Source: Pseudomonadota bacterium (GTDB lineage: Bacteria; Desulfobacterota; Desulfobulbia; Desulfobulbales; Desulfurivibrionaceae). From it: a stretch of 64,000 nt of DNA. The notes below the pieces were generated by a model. The model had not been told where the DNA came from. It did no database searches and saw nothing but the letters and a program-made list of their open reading frames with translations. The position numbers were made by a program, and so were the translations under genes. Positions within the stretch are counted from its first letter, which is position 1. Every line of letters begins with the position of its first letter. This document shows, in pieces, positions 20,701 through 28,165 of the stretch. The stretch lies in NCBI GenBank assembly GCA_018830485.1, contig JAHJRQ010000024.1:1-64000 (forward strand). The letters run 5' to 3'.

Positions 20701-21434
20701 ATTTCTTTCACTCGCTTTTTGAAAAAATTTCTTTCCAGACAGAGAACCCCGCGCAATTGCGGGAGCAGGTGCAAGAACAGCTTCTGTTTTACGGCTATCC
20801 CGAATTGTGGCTTGCCCCGGTCTGCCGGGCCTTTGACGAGGTTCTCAAGACCCCCCTGCGGGCAAGGGATGTTTTTTGCCTTGCGGATATCGGCGACGGT
20901 CAGCGACTCATCGAGATGCCTTTCACCTTTCCGGTGGGCGCAGGGTTGGGCGAAGACGCCAGCCTGTCCGCCGAACTCCTGGCCCGGCCATTTATCGATC
21001 ATCCCCAGGGGATTCCCGCCGGGTATGCCGAGGCTTTGCGCGCCTTGCGCTTCATCCCGCTGCGCGGTTTTCTCAAAGGGTTTATTGATCTGATCGGCCT
21101 CTTTGAGGGCAAATGGTATCTGTTTGACTACAAGAGCAACCATCTCGGCGCAAGCCGGGATGATTACGCCCGGGAGAAACTGCCGGCGGCCATGGCCGAC
21201 CATCACTATTTCCTGCAATACCATATCTACACCGTGGCCCTGCACCGCTATCTGGGCAGCCGCTTGCCCGGCTATGCGTACGACCGGGATTTTGGCGGGG
21301 TCATGTACCTGTTTATCAAGGGGATGCACCCGGACTTTGGGCCGGAATTCGGGGTGTTTGCCGACCTGCCGCCCCTGGCTCGCATCGAACAGCTCTCCCG
21401 AATATTTGAGAATCTGGCAGGGGAGGGCGCATGA
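17793..21434 (+). CDS. recB: Exodeoxyribonuclease V beta subunit RecB
   Basis: 1213 residues. UvrD-like helicase motifs are clear: Walker A in LIEASAGTGKTYSITSLYLRL, QILVVTFTEAATAELHERIR, VALIDEFQDTDPVQYRIF, GDPKQAIYGFRGADIYAYL, LVTIHRSKGLEYPIVYCP and LAYVAMTRARHACHI. The C-terminal nuclease domain carries GFIDLIGLFEGKWYLFDYKS, with the D and D-x-K metal-binding residues of the RecB nuclease. The start overlaps the recC stop by ATGA and the stop overlaps recD, so the three subunits are translationally coupled. Confidence 0.95.
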   Translation: MSRGFDPLLIATTGVQLIEASAGTGKTYSITSLYLRLLLERRLTVEQILVVTFTEAATAELHERIRTRLRTAVQGFQEQDGGNDPFLCQLLEQSPDHEADRRLLARAVSDIDKAAVSTIHGFARRVLQQHALETGLLFELELTGATQRLVQEIADDYWSSFFYALDHRLASLVRQGVSPAQLRGLTREAIRHGDFAIVGEVPSEDGLSSLMQEYFRLYVEARDCWQEQREALAQYFSLAEGVTKPFKTLLTNGLLDRIADFFAQDEPAAFGVPRHTELLGGENIFQPDGKVFTATALKKGGTSDNPFFEVWGRLLAQAEVLGARCQARFLGGAARYIRAELPKRLLAGQQQSFDELLTGLDRALRGPQGAPLAQQIRSRFPVALIDEFQDTDPVQYRIFRTIYGQGGKEALFLIGDPKQAIYGFRGADIYAYLEAAGQAEAEKHTMTTNWRADRKMVAALNALFGGLAHPFVDGRISYAQVAARPGAEDLWQSPSLGSSPLQFLTLPEDLCGVKGKRLIKKQLLALIPDLVAGDVAGLLAGDTRIGERSLRAADIAVLVRTNTQAAEIQRALRSRGVNGVLQSKASVWASTEAQECLRLLAAVAEPGNEQLLRKVLATTMLGFTGNDLDRLNQAESELYALMGRVAAWQEVWRKNGVMRMLLAAWQEHSVTERLLVLEDGERRLTNLRHLGELLQETESRNHFSPEMLVDWLSQTITADESGEEAELRLESDEDAVQLVTIHRSKGLEYPIVYCPYLCLGGGGTSKQPFVSLHDPEVGWQGRIVLFPDDAARALASGERFAEELRLAYVAMTRARHACHIFWAPVSGYDSSALAWLLHGDQAEPETASPEGLQEQLKGCTGQELLARLQARAKASEGWQVRQVHVVSASIDKAAKPEVPLFLSCRVPGRTLKQVWRIGSFSHLTAQSGHDFGQREPEAGAEGSEPSLYMESVSVSQLPLAQFPKGPVAGNFFHSLFEKISFQTENPAQLREQVQEQLLFYGYPELWLAPVCRAFDEVLKTPLRARDVFCLADIGDGQRLIEMPFTFPVGAGLGEDASLSAELLARPFIDHPQGIPAGYAEALRALRFIPLRGFLKGFIDLIGLFEGKWYLFDYKSNHLGASRDDYAREKLPAAMADHHYFLQYHIYTVALHRYLGSRLPGYAYDRDFGGVMYLFIKGMHPDFGPEFGVFADLPPLARIEQLSRIFENLAGEGA

Positions 21435-23293
21435 TCAGGGAGATTGAACAGCTCATTGCCAGCGGCACCCTGGATCAGTTCGACCGCTATTTTGTTAGAA
21501 CCCTCCAGCGGGTTGCCCCCACCGCTACCGCCAGGACCCTTGTCCTTGCCGCCCTCGCCCGGAAGGCGGTGGGCAACGGCCATGTCTGCCTTGATCTCAA
21601 ACGGCTGCTGGCCGGAGCCCCTGAAAAGAGTCCCCTCCCCCCCGGCGGGAGAGGGGGAAACAGCGATGAACCCGGCAGCTCGCAACTTCACCCAACCCCC
21701 GTCCCTCTCCCGGCAAGGGCGGGGGTGTCTATCGAGCCTTCACTTGCAGAGCTAATCGCGGAGCTTCAGGAAAGCCCCCTGGTGAGCCGGGATGGCAATC
21801 CGGCCCCGCTGGTGCTCGAAGGTGCGCGCCTCTATCTGCAACGGTACTGGCGTTACGAGGAGGAGCTTGCCCAAGAGATTCGGGCCAGGGCCGCACACCC
21901 GGTAGCGGTGCAGGAGAATCTGCTCGCATCCTGCCTTGCCCAACTTTTCACCGGCACGGAGCAGGATATTCAACAACGCGAGGCCTGCGCCGGGATCTTC
22001 CGGGAGCGTCTGGGGTTGATCACCGGCGGGCCCGGCACCGGAAAAACCACCCTGGTCGCGAAATATCTAGCCCTGCTCCTGCTGTATGCCAAGGCTTCGG
22101 GTGGGCCATCGCCGCGCATCCTGCTCCTCGCCCCCACCGGCAAGGCAGCGGCCCGGCTCACCGAGTCCCTGCAGAAAAAAACCGAGGAGTCCTCTTTGCC
22201 GCAGGAGCTGGTTGCGGCCCTGCCCACTCAGGCGGGGACCATCCATCGCGCTCTTGGCTACCGGCCCGAGCACCCGACCACCTTCCGCCATAACCAAGAG
22301 AATCCCTTGGCCTGCGAGGTGGTGGTGGTGGATGAGGCGTCGATGATCGACGTGGCTCTCATGGCCAAGCTCTTTGCCGCGGTGATGCCCACGTCCCGGC
22401 TGGTCCTGCTCGGCGACAAGGACCAGCTCGCCTCGGTGGAGGCAGGGTCCATCCTGGGGGATATCTGCGGCGCGGTCTTGGACAAGGGGGTCGGATCCGG
22501 GGGAAATCCCCTGGCCCGGTGCGTTGTCCGGCTTACGGAAAGCTTCCGTTTCTCCCCGCAGGAGGGGATCGGCGCCCTTGCCTCCGCGATACACGCCGGC
22601 AAGGCGGATGAGGCCGTTTCTCTATGTCAGCAGGGTTCGCCGGAGGTCAGTCTGCTGCCGCCTCTGGTGCAGGGTGATCCGGCCCATCCCCTGGCGGAGA
22701 TGATCCTGGCCGGATACCGCCCCTTTCTGGAGGCTGCCGACCCGTTTGCGGCCTTGGCGCTGTTTGAGCGATTTCGGCTGCTCTGTGCCCACCGGCTCGG
22801 GCCGATGGGGGTCTCCTCCCTGAACCGTTACGCGGAAAAGGTTCTGGTCCGCCACCGGCTGATCGAGCCGACCGGGCCGAACGGGCCATGGTACAAAGGA
22901 CGGCCCGTGCTGATCCAGGCCAACTCGTACCCCTTGCATCTTTTTAACGGCGAGACCGGCATCCTTTGGCCCGGGGAAGATGGTGAGGGGCTCAAGGCTT
23001 TTTTCTTTGCTGAAAACCGTGCGGAGGTTCGTTCCTTTTCCCTGCGCCAGTTGCCAACCCACGAAACAGCCTTTGCCATGACCATTCACAAGAGTCAGGG
23101 GTCTGAATTCGACCGGGTTGGACTGGTCCTGCCCGGGGAGGAGTCGGCCCTGTTGAGCAGGGAACTTCTTTATACCGGCATCAGCCGTGCCCGGCGTCAG
23201 GTTGTTCTGGTCGGGCGGTCCCAGGAGATTGAGGCCGCAGTGGGCAGACAGGTGGAACGGGCCTCGGGACTTGGAGAAAAATTGACAGCCTGA
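21431..23293 (+). CDS. recD: Exodeoxyribonuclease V alpha subunit RecD, with an inserted linker
   Basis: 620 residues. Superfamily-1 helicase motifs are intact: GLITGGPGTGKTTLVAKYLAL, LLLAPTGKAAARLTESL, VVVVDEASMIDVALMAKL, VLLGDKDQLASVEAGSILGD, AFAMTIHKSQGSEFDRV and LLYTGISRARRQVVLVG. RecD is the 5'-3' helicase of RecBCD. Residues ~66-105, Pro/Gly-rich and low in complexity, are encoded by two GC-rich hairpins (21631-21726) that look like a REP-type repeat inserted in frame between the N-terminal domain and the motor. The frame is not broken, so the protein may still work. GGGAGGG precedes the ATG inside recB. Confidence 0.92.
   Translation: MIREIEQLIASGTLDQFDRYFVRTLQRVAPTATARTLVLAALARKAVGNGHVCLDLKRLLAGAPEKSPLPPGGRGGNSDEPGSSQLHPTPVPLPARAGVSIEPSLAELIAELQESPLVSRDGNPAPLVLEGARLYLQRYWRYEEELAQEIRARAAHPVAVQENLLASCLAQLFTGTEQDIQQREACAGIFRERLGLITGGPGTGKTTLVAKYLALLLLYAKASGGPSPRILLLAPTGKAAARLTESLQKKTEESSLPQELVAALPTQAGTIHRALGYRPEHPTTFRHNQENPLACEVVVVDEASMIDVALMAKLFAAVMPTSRLVLLGDKDQLASVEAGSILGDICGAVLDKGVGSGGNPLARCVVRLTESFRFSPQEGIGALASAIHAGKADEAVSLCQQGSPEVSLLPPLVQGDPAHPLAEMILAGYRPFLEAADPFAALALFERFRLLCAHRLGPMGVSSLNRYAEKVLVRHRLIEPTGPNGPWYKGRPVLIQANSYPLHLFNGETGILWPGEDGEGLKAFFFAENRAEVRSFSLRQLPTHETAFAMTIHKSQGSEFDRVGLVLPGEESALLSRELLYTGISRARRQVVLVGRSQEIEAAVGRQVERASGLGEKLTA
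21631..21726. repeat. REP-like pair of GC-rich hairpins inside recD
   Basis: Two imperfect GC-rich palindromes lie 36 bp apart. The first (21631-21658) pairs CCCCTC-type and GAGGGG-type arms around a CCGGCGGG core. The second (21695-21726) has ACCCCCGTCCCT against AAGGGCGGGGGT. The paired, oppositely arranged arms are typical of REP/BIME-type dispersed repeats, which are normally intergenic. Here the sequence is read through in frame by recD. Confidence 0.6.
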
Positions 23294-23639
23294 ATGGGGT
23301 TTTCCGGCCACCGTTGATATCCCGCCTAACCGCGCCGCCCCCTCGCAGCAGCAGGATCCATCGGCATGGGGGTCTTGTTGCAAGGCGAAGCGCTGGAAGC
23401 AATCCGGAACATCCCGAATACATATCCCGGCAATTGACCTGAACGCAGAAATCCGAGGATGTTCTTCCGGAGTTTCCCGACAGCCATTCCCGCAAAGTTA
23501 CCGCTCCCCGTTTCTTCTACAGGGTCAAGGAGAAAACAGTCTGGCTCATGGCCGCGTGGCGTGGCGCACAGTTGCCGAAGAGCCCGGTATCAGGGACGAA
23601 ATGCATATTTTTCAAGACTTGACCCCATGACTTGACCCC
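23294..23639. other. Intergenic region with probable mobile-element remnant
   Basis: 346 bp between recD and the next gene. I find no gene with a Shine-Dalgarno sequence. The right end carries a stretch that ends in a 13-nt tandem repeat (23618-23642). It has the look of the flank of a dispersed repetitive element, but no inverted ends or transposase are visible. Confidence 0.35.
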
Positions 23640-23642
23640 GTG
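23618..23642. repeat. Tandem 13-nt repeat containing the next gene's start codon
   Basis: Two head-to-tail units read ACTTGACCCCATG and ACTTGACCCCGTG (one base differs). The GTG in the second unit is the only usable start for the response regulator that follows. Confidence 0.7.
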
Positions 23643-24974
23643 ACTCCTAACCCAGAGAATCCCGATCCCGGCCCGAATGCTCCACGCATTCTCGTCGTGG
23701 ATGACGACCCGGTTGCCCTGCAGGTCGTCCGCAACATCCTGGGACTCGAAGGGATGGCGGTGGTTGTAGCTGCCAGCGGCCACGAAGCGTTGACGCGCAT
23801 GGATGCGGGCGAGGTTTTCGATCTGGTGCTGCTGGATGGCATGGTGACGGGGAGGAACGGCTTCGAGCTTTGCCGTGAGATCCGGCGACGCTACAAACAC
23901 GACGAATTACCGTTGCTGTTGCTCGTCGACAAAAAAAAGCTCACTGAACTGACCGAGGGGCTCAATAACGGGGCCAACGACTGTCTTGGCAAGCCTTTTT
24001 CCCGAGAAGAGTTGCTGGCCCGGGTCTATGCCCAGCTCAAGGTGCGGGCGGCCCACGAAATGGCGCTGGAGAACAACCGCCTGCGCTGTGAGCTGGAGCT
24101 GCGCATCCAGGCGGAATCGGCGTTGCATTTGGGTCATCAGCGGTTGGACAGGATGCTGCATGCCCTTCCGGCACCGATGGTTGCCATCAAGGAAAGTCTT
24201 GAAATCGCCTTTTGCACTCGCGCCTTTGCTGAACGTTGCGGTTACTGCGTCCATGACCTGCTCGGAAGGAGTGCGCAGACCCTGTTTGGAGCCTCGTCTG
24301 AAACGCTGGAAACATGGTTCGCGGTACTTGAGAATCCCGAGGCTTTACTGCCCGCCGGCGGAGCGTTTTTTTTGCTCGTCGCCGCCGATGGCGCACCGTG
24401 GTCGTGCCGGATAGTGCCTGCCGCTCTGATGTTGGAAACCGAGTCCCTCCTGTTGTTGCTGTTGGATGAAACATCGTCCGTCGCCGCGTCTCTTCGCTGG
24501 ATCCATGACCTCTCCCGGAATCGTCGCTTGCTGCAACGGATGGAAGAAACCTTCAACAGCCTTTCCCCGCCGATGTCGGAACAATATCCGGGATTCATGG
24601 ACGAACTGCACGTCGTTGACCGTTCTTTGGCGCGGATATGCCGGGAACTGACCCCTGATGCCCCTGGGCAGAATCCCCGCCAAATGATCGTAAAGGTCAT
24701 GCAATTGGCCCTCGATCTATGGGCTGAGGCCACCTTGAGCACCAAGGCCGACCTGGCCCGTCGTAGCGGCCAGTGGGCTGTTTACGTCAATCAGGACGGT
24801 TGGGAACGTACCCAGACCCTGGACCGCTATCTGGCCCTCCACACACTCCCTGCAAGACCCCGCCTCAAAAAAGTACTCCTCACCGGCGATTTTGTTCTGG
24901 CGAACGCCCCTGCCGAAACTTCCCTGCGCAAGCGGTGCGCCTCCGCGCTGGCGCGTCTGCGGGAGCTGCACTGA
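23640..24974 (+). CDS. Response regulator with PAS-like and unknown C-terminal domain
   Basis: 444 residues. The receiver covers about 15-130, with ILVVDDDPVALQVVRNIL, phosphoacceptor Asp in LVLLDGMVTGRNG and Lys in CLGKPFS. A short helix and a PAS-like stretch follow (LDRMLHALPAPMVAIKESLEIAF, about 165-285). The C-terminal ~110 residues (LALDLWAEATLSTKADLARR, later YLALHTLPARPRLKKVLLT) are not in a family I can name; I see no clear DNA-binding motif. The only start is a GTG at 23640 inside a tandem repeat without a Shine-Dalgarno sequence, and an in-frame stop lies 10 nt upstream. The original 5' end may therefore have been displaced. Confidence 0.75.
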   Translation: MTPNPENPDPGPNAPRILVVDDDPVALQVVRNILGLEGMAVVVAASGHEALTRMDAGEVFDLVLLDGMVTGRNGFELCREIRRRYKHDELPLLLLVDKKKLTELTEGLNNGANDCLGKPFSREELLARVYAQLKVRAAHEMALENNRLRCELELRIQAESALHLGHQRLDRMLHALPAPMVAIKESLEIAFCTRAFAERCGYCVHDLLGRSAQTLFGASSETLETWFAVLENPEALLPAGGAFFLLVAADGAPWSCRIVPAALMLETESLLLLLLDETSSVAASLRWIHDLSRNRRLLQRMEETFNSLSPPMSEQYPGFMDELHVVDRSLARICRELTPDAPGQNPRQMIVKVMQLALDLWAEATLSTKADLARRSGQWAVYVNQDGWERTQTLDRYLALHTLPARPRLKKVLLTGDFVLANAPAETSLRKRCASALARLRELH

Positions 24975-25013
24975 TAGTTTCCCTCTCAAGGCAGCCTTTC
25001 GGCTGTTTAAGCG

Positions 25014-25038
25014 CATATTGTAACATAAAAACAATATG
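25014..25038. promoter_or_regulatory. Dyad, candidate operator or hairpin
   Basis: Perfect 8-bp arms CATATTGT and ACAATATG are separated by 9 nt. There is no following T-run on the plus strand, so an operator is likelier than a terminator. Confidence 0.4.
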
Positions 25039-25045
25039 TTGGGAG

Positions 25046-25057
25046 ATTGTTAACAAT
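25046..25057. promoter_or_regulatory. 12-bp palindrome, candidate operator
   Basis: ATTGTTAACAAT is a perfect palindrome 8 bp after the dyad at 25014-25038 and shares its ATTGT half. Two similar sites in tandem suggest a regulator binding region for the cluster downstream. Confidence 0.35.
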
Positions 25058-25337
25058 AATTAACGAGATGGTTTCTTGTGTTTTTGGCTGGAGACGTGGG
25101 ATTGATGTGTCAGGCGAACATTGCAAGCCTGCGTTGTTTTTTTGTGATGTTCTGTTTTGCTTAGTAAGGCGTAATTGTTGAATTACAGGCGGATCTCATC
25201 TTGGGGGTAAATGAATTTTCCCAAGAACTCTAACCCAAAAAGGAGGGATGTGTATGCCATGGAAAAAAGATCATTAGGAGGGGGCCGGTTTCCCCATGGA
25301 GAAAATTTCATAACAATCAGCAAGGAGGACGTAAAAA

Positions 25338-25982
25338 ATGGCAGGTGAACTTGTAAACATGTCTGATCAGTTCAAGGGGTTGCCCATGGGCGACCTCATC
25401 GGAGGCCCCCTCAATGCGGCCTGCGAGGCCCAGGTGAAATTGGCGCAGGCCACCGCTGATTTCATCAAGGTAATCGGATTCCTCCCGCCGAGTAATGCCG
25501 ACGATCCTTACAGCGGCGGGACACGAACAGCCACGTTCAAATTCAAGAGGCCGGTGGACAACCCTGCGGGCAAACCGGGAGAGCCGGGTTCGACCATGGA
25601 GGAGGAAGTCGAGATCTGCGTGCCTCTGCTCGCCATCGTCAAGGTCCCGAATCTGAGCATCACCACGGTTGATGTTACCTTCGACATGGAGGTCAAATCC
25701 TCTTTCTCCTCGAAGGAGTCCACCGATGCCCAAGCCTCGCTGTCGGCGGAGATGTCCTTTGGCTGGGGATGCTTCAAGGGAACGGTGAAAGTCCAGGGCT
25801 CGGTGGCGACCCACAAGGAAAATGCGCGTTCTTCGGATAACTCGGCGAAATACCATGTGTCGGTTCATGCCGAGGACAAGGGTATGCCGGAAGGCCTTGC
25901 CAGGGTCATGGATATTCTGCAGACCTCCTGCGCTCCCCGCGCGATTGGACCGGCGAAGCCGGTGGCGGCCTTGGCAGCCTAA
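25338..25982 (+). CDS. DUF2589 domain protein
   Basis: 214 residues matching my knowledge of DUF2589 end to end: FKGLPMGDLIGGPLNAACEAQ, KLAQATADFIKVIGF, VCVPLLAIV-type strand ICVPLLAIVKVPNLSITTVD, VTFDMEVKSSFSSKESTDAQ, and the C-terminal KYHVSVHAEDKGMPEGLARVMDIL. There is no signal peptide or membrane segment. The family has no established function. AGGAGG lies 9 nt before the ATG. It leads a run of plus-strand genes that includes two shorter, diverged relatives (26360 and 27578). Confidence 0.85.
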   Translation: MAGELVNMSDQFKGLPMGDLIGGPLNAACEAQVKLAQATADFIKVIGFLPPSNADDPYSGGTRTATFKFKRPVDNPAGKPGEPGSTMEEEVEICVPLLAIVKVPNLSITTVDVTFDMEVKSSFSSKESTDAQASLSAEMSFGWGCFKGTVKVQGSVATHKENARSSDNSAKYHVSVHAEDKGMPEGLARVMDILQTSCAPRAIGPAKPVAALAA

Positions 25983-26083
25983 CGCGGCGCACACAATGAG
26001 GAGCAGAAGTATGAGCTAACTTTTACCCATTACGGCCCGGGGCGTCGTCTGGCGCGCCCGGCGCCGTACACTATCGAGGGGAC

Positions 26084-26341
26084 ATGTTTGACCTTACGGA
26101 AGTTAAATACATAAAACGCATCACCGTTGGAAGCGACAATCCGGCCCGGATGAACACGCCCGAAGAGATCGAAGCGGCGACGGCCATGCTCAACAAATGC
26201 CTGACCGGCACGCCAAAAGGCTGCATCATCGCCACGGAAAAAAGCTTTGCCGTATTGCAGATGGGCGAACATCAGGTGGTGCTCCAGTGGATCGTCTACC
26301 ATGTCGGCTTTACCCGAAAGCCGATATGGCTTGATGACTGA
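26084..26341 (+). CDS. Small hypothetical protein in DUF2589 cluster
   Basis: 85 residues, soluble, with a Shine-Dalgarno GAGGGG before the ATG. It reads as a compact alpha/beta protein (EEIEAATAMLNKCL, then GCIIATEKSFAVLQMGEHQV). I do not recognise a family. It lies between two DUF2589-type genes on the same strand with short gaps and is probably cotranscribed with them. Confidence 0.6.
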   Translation: MFDLTEVKYIKRITVGSDNPARMNTPEEIEAATAMLNKCLTGTPKGCIIATEKSFAVLQMGEHQVVLQWIVYHVGFTRKPIWLDD

Positions 26342-26359
26342 TGCGGATAGAGGGTTTTC

Positions 26360-27004
26360 ATGGGCAATAGAAGTTTCGATGACCTGCTCCAGGCGTTTCA
26401 GGCGGCCTTGGTTGCGGCCCAGGAGTCGTTGCGAATACGGCGCGAAGAGTCGATTCGACGAATGTGCGAAGCTGATGAACCCGGTGGGTCGCGCTCTTCC
26501 TTCTTCACCTTTGCCATTCCGCAAAAAGGCATGGATGGAGACACATACGAGATGTTGCCTTTGCCGGTTTCAAGTTTCCGGGCACATCACCGCCCGCGGA
26601 TATCCATGCTTTCGTTGGAGTTCGAATGTGACTTGAAAGAAAAAAGACTTCCCGGCGCATCCCGGTGCTATTCACTGGTGATAATGGCGGGCAATCAAAG
26701 AAGGTGGTGGCACAAAAAACAGCGACGGATGCAGATTGTTTTTCATGGAACCGACCACCCTTCCGGCGAAGTCAGAATAGACGGCAAATTGCTTGTTGAG
26801 ATTCCCCGATATGTCGGAGCAGGCAAGGGTCGTTCGGCGCCCGCAACAGAACGGTCGATATTCTCAAAACTAATACATCTCCTGTGGAACGTAGGGCGAC
26901 CGCAAAAGTTCACCATGACGATGGAACAGTCGGAGAGGGTTAGGGAAATAGTGGGGCAAGCGGACGCCGAGACACTGATGCGTGACGGAACGGCGGCAGG
27001 GTAG
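26360..27004 (+). CDS. Diverged DUF2589-like paralogue
   Basis: 214 residues. The layout follows DUF2589: an amphipathic N-terminal helix (FDDLLQAFQAALVAAQESL), a strand block MLPLPVSSFRAHHRPRISML leading into LEFECDL (compare LSITTVDVTFDME in the 25338 protein), and a basic middle (RRWWHKKQRRMQIVF). Similarity is weak and is an inference from shared order, length of segments and gene context. The C-terminus carries an extra ~60 residues. GAGGG precedes the ATG. Function is unknown. Confidence 0.55.
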   Translation: MGNRSFDDLLQAFQAALVAAQESLRIRREESIRRMCEADEPGGSRSSFFTFAIPQKGMDGDTYEMLPLPVSSFRAHHRPRISMLSLEFECDLKEKRLPGASRCYSLVIMAGNQRRWWHKKQRRMQIVFHGTDHPSGEVRIDGKLLVEIPRYVGAGKGRSAPATERSIFSKLIHLLWNVGRPQKFTMTMEQSERVREIVGQADAETLMRDGTAAG

Positions 27005-27043
27005 AAGGCAATTTTTTAAAAGTGACTTTATGAGGAGGAAAAA

Positions 27044-27502
27044 ATGAACGAGTTCAACATCGGGAAAAGAACAATCCTGGTCTTTTCGTTTCTGGCGATC
27101 ATGATTGCCCTATCATCGTTTGGATCGGGATGTTCTGCTGGCAGCGCTCCTAAACTCGACACAGTTTTTGAGGGTTCGTGGACAGGGGAAGTAAAGGCTT
27201 CAGATGGTGCAAATAGCTCCGTGGTGAATCTCAACCTTCAGCAGACCGGCAAGTCGAGATTGACATACGAAACTCCGCGCAGTTGTGTTCTTACTGTCAA
27301 GCTCTTGAAAAATGACGGAGACAACGGTCGGGTGTATTCGCTCGCTGAGTCAACGGGTGGGTTCTGTGACAAGTTGTTGTTGGGCACACTCTCACTGAGG
27401 AAACAAGGAGATAATAGTCTCTCCTGTGTCCTGACCTCCCTGGATGACAAATCACCAACAAAAATATCGGAAAAAGGCACGTTACACCGGCCTGGCAAAT
27501 AG
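27044..27502 (+). CDS. Putative lipoprotein
   Basis: 152 residues. The N-terminus has a hydrophobic signal (ILVFSFLAIMIALSSFGSGC) that ends in a lipobox-like FGSGC, so lipidation at the Cys near residue 30 is likely. The mature part is beta-rich (VFEGSWTGEVKASDG, VVNLNLQQTGKSRLTYE) and reads like a small extracytoplasmic beta-sandwich or lipocalin-type domain, with no family recognised. AGGAGG lies 7 nt before the ATG. Codon use is less GC-rich than in the flanking core genes. Confidence 0.65.
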   Translation: MNEFNIGKRTILVFSFLAIMIALSSFGSGCSAGSAPKLDTVFEGSWTGEVKASDGANSSVVNLNLQQTGKSRLTYETPRSCVLTVKLLKNDGDNGRVYSLAESTGGFCDKLLLGTLSLRKQGDNSLSCVLTSLDDKSPTKISEKGTLHRPGK

Positions 27503-27577
27503 CTCTGAACCAGGGCTGCATGCAGTCCTTTTAATCGGTTCGTCTGGACTGGAGAACAATTAAAACAAGGAGAACAC

Positions 27578-28093
27578 ATGGCCAGCAACATACCGCTGAA
27601 CGATCTGATCGAGGCGTTGGCGGGCGCCGTTATTGAAGCCCAAGACAATATCGAGCAGCATCAGATTTCCAACCTGCTTGGGTATTTCGACAGCCAGAAC
27701 CGGCCCAAGAGCCTGGTTGTCAGAATGCCGTCAATTCATCCCCAGGCTGAAGAGGGGTCTGAAGACATGTACCGTGCGCCGTTGCTGCCGCTTGTTTCTT
27801 CGAACATGCTGAAAATCAAGGATGTCGAAATCACCTTTGACGTGGATCTCGGTCAGCTTACGGAAGAGTCGGTCGGACAGGCGGATAAGGGTAGTACCGA
27901 AGACGATCGGCAGGAAAGCGAAGCTTCGAAAAAGAACATCTTTGTCGATATGGCCGGAGGGAAACAGAGCAAAACGGGGAGCATCCATGTGGTTTTGCGC
28001 GTGGAGGGTTCGGAGCCTACGGAAGGCGCGGCCAGACTGATCAATCACCTGACGCAGACGCAAGGGGTGTTCAAGACGTTCAAGGTGGAATGA
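27578..28093 (+). CDS. DUF2589-like paralogue, short form
   Basis: 171 residues. NDLIEALAGAVIEAQDNIEQ, LLPLVSSNMLKIKDVEITFD and the end HVVLRVEGSEPTEGAARLIN correspond to the three blocks of the DUF2589 protein at 25338 (GDLIGGPLNAACEAQ, LSITTVDVTFDME, HVSVHAEDKGMPEGLARVMD). A charged insert (about residues 95-125) replaces the longer middle. Shine-Dalgarno AAGGAGA precedes the ATG. No export signal. With 25338 and 26360 it makes a three-member family in 2.8 kb. Confidence 0.65.
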   Translation: MASNIPLNDLIEALAGAVIEAQDNIEQHQISNLLGYFDSQNRPKSLVVRMPSIHPQAEEGSEDMYRAPLLPLVSSNMLKIKDVEITFDVDLGQLTEESVGQADKGSTEDDRQESEASKKNIFVDMAGGKQSKTGSIHVVLRVEGSEPTEGAARLINHLTQTQGVFKTFKVE

Positions 28094-28165
28094 ATGGTCG
28101 CCTGAAACCGTGCAATACGGGGGACCGATTCGATGAATGCCACCTAAACCAGAAGAGGTGTGCCA

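Larger units (their letters stand above)
24975..25337. other. Regulatory intergenic region upstream of the DUF2589 cluster
   Basis: 363 bp, AT-rich in the middle. Just after the upstream gene, CAGCC-TTTC-GGCTG-TTT (24993-25007) could be a weak terminator. A dyad lies at 25014-25038 and a 12-bp palindrome at 25046-25057. Three Shine-Dalgarno-like AGGAGG runs follow (25241, 25276, 25324); only the last serves the DUF2589 gene. The first precedes a nine-codon frame (25248-25277, MCMPWKKDH), which could be a leader peptide or chance. Confidence 0.5.

Noticed and set aside
19284-21329. 681-codon minus ORF antisense to recB
   Set aside because: Shadow frame in high-GC DNA; RecB motifs occupy the plus strand throughout.
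23517-23900. Minus ORF of 127 codons upstream of and over the 23640 gene
   Set aside because: Overlaps the receiver domain coding sequence and has no ribosome site.
25248-25277. Nine-codon ORF with excellent Shine-Dalgarno sequence
   Set aside because: Too short to support as a gene; kept only as a note in the intergenic entry.
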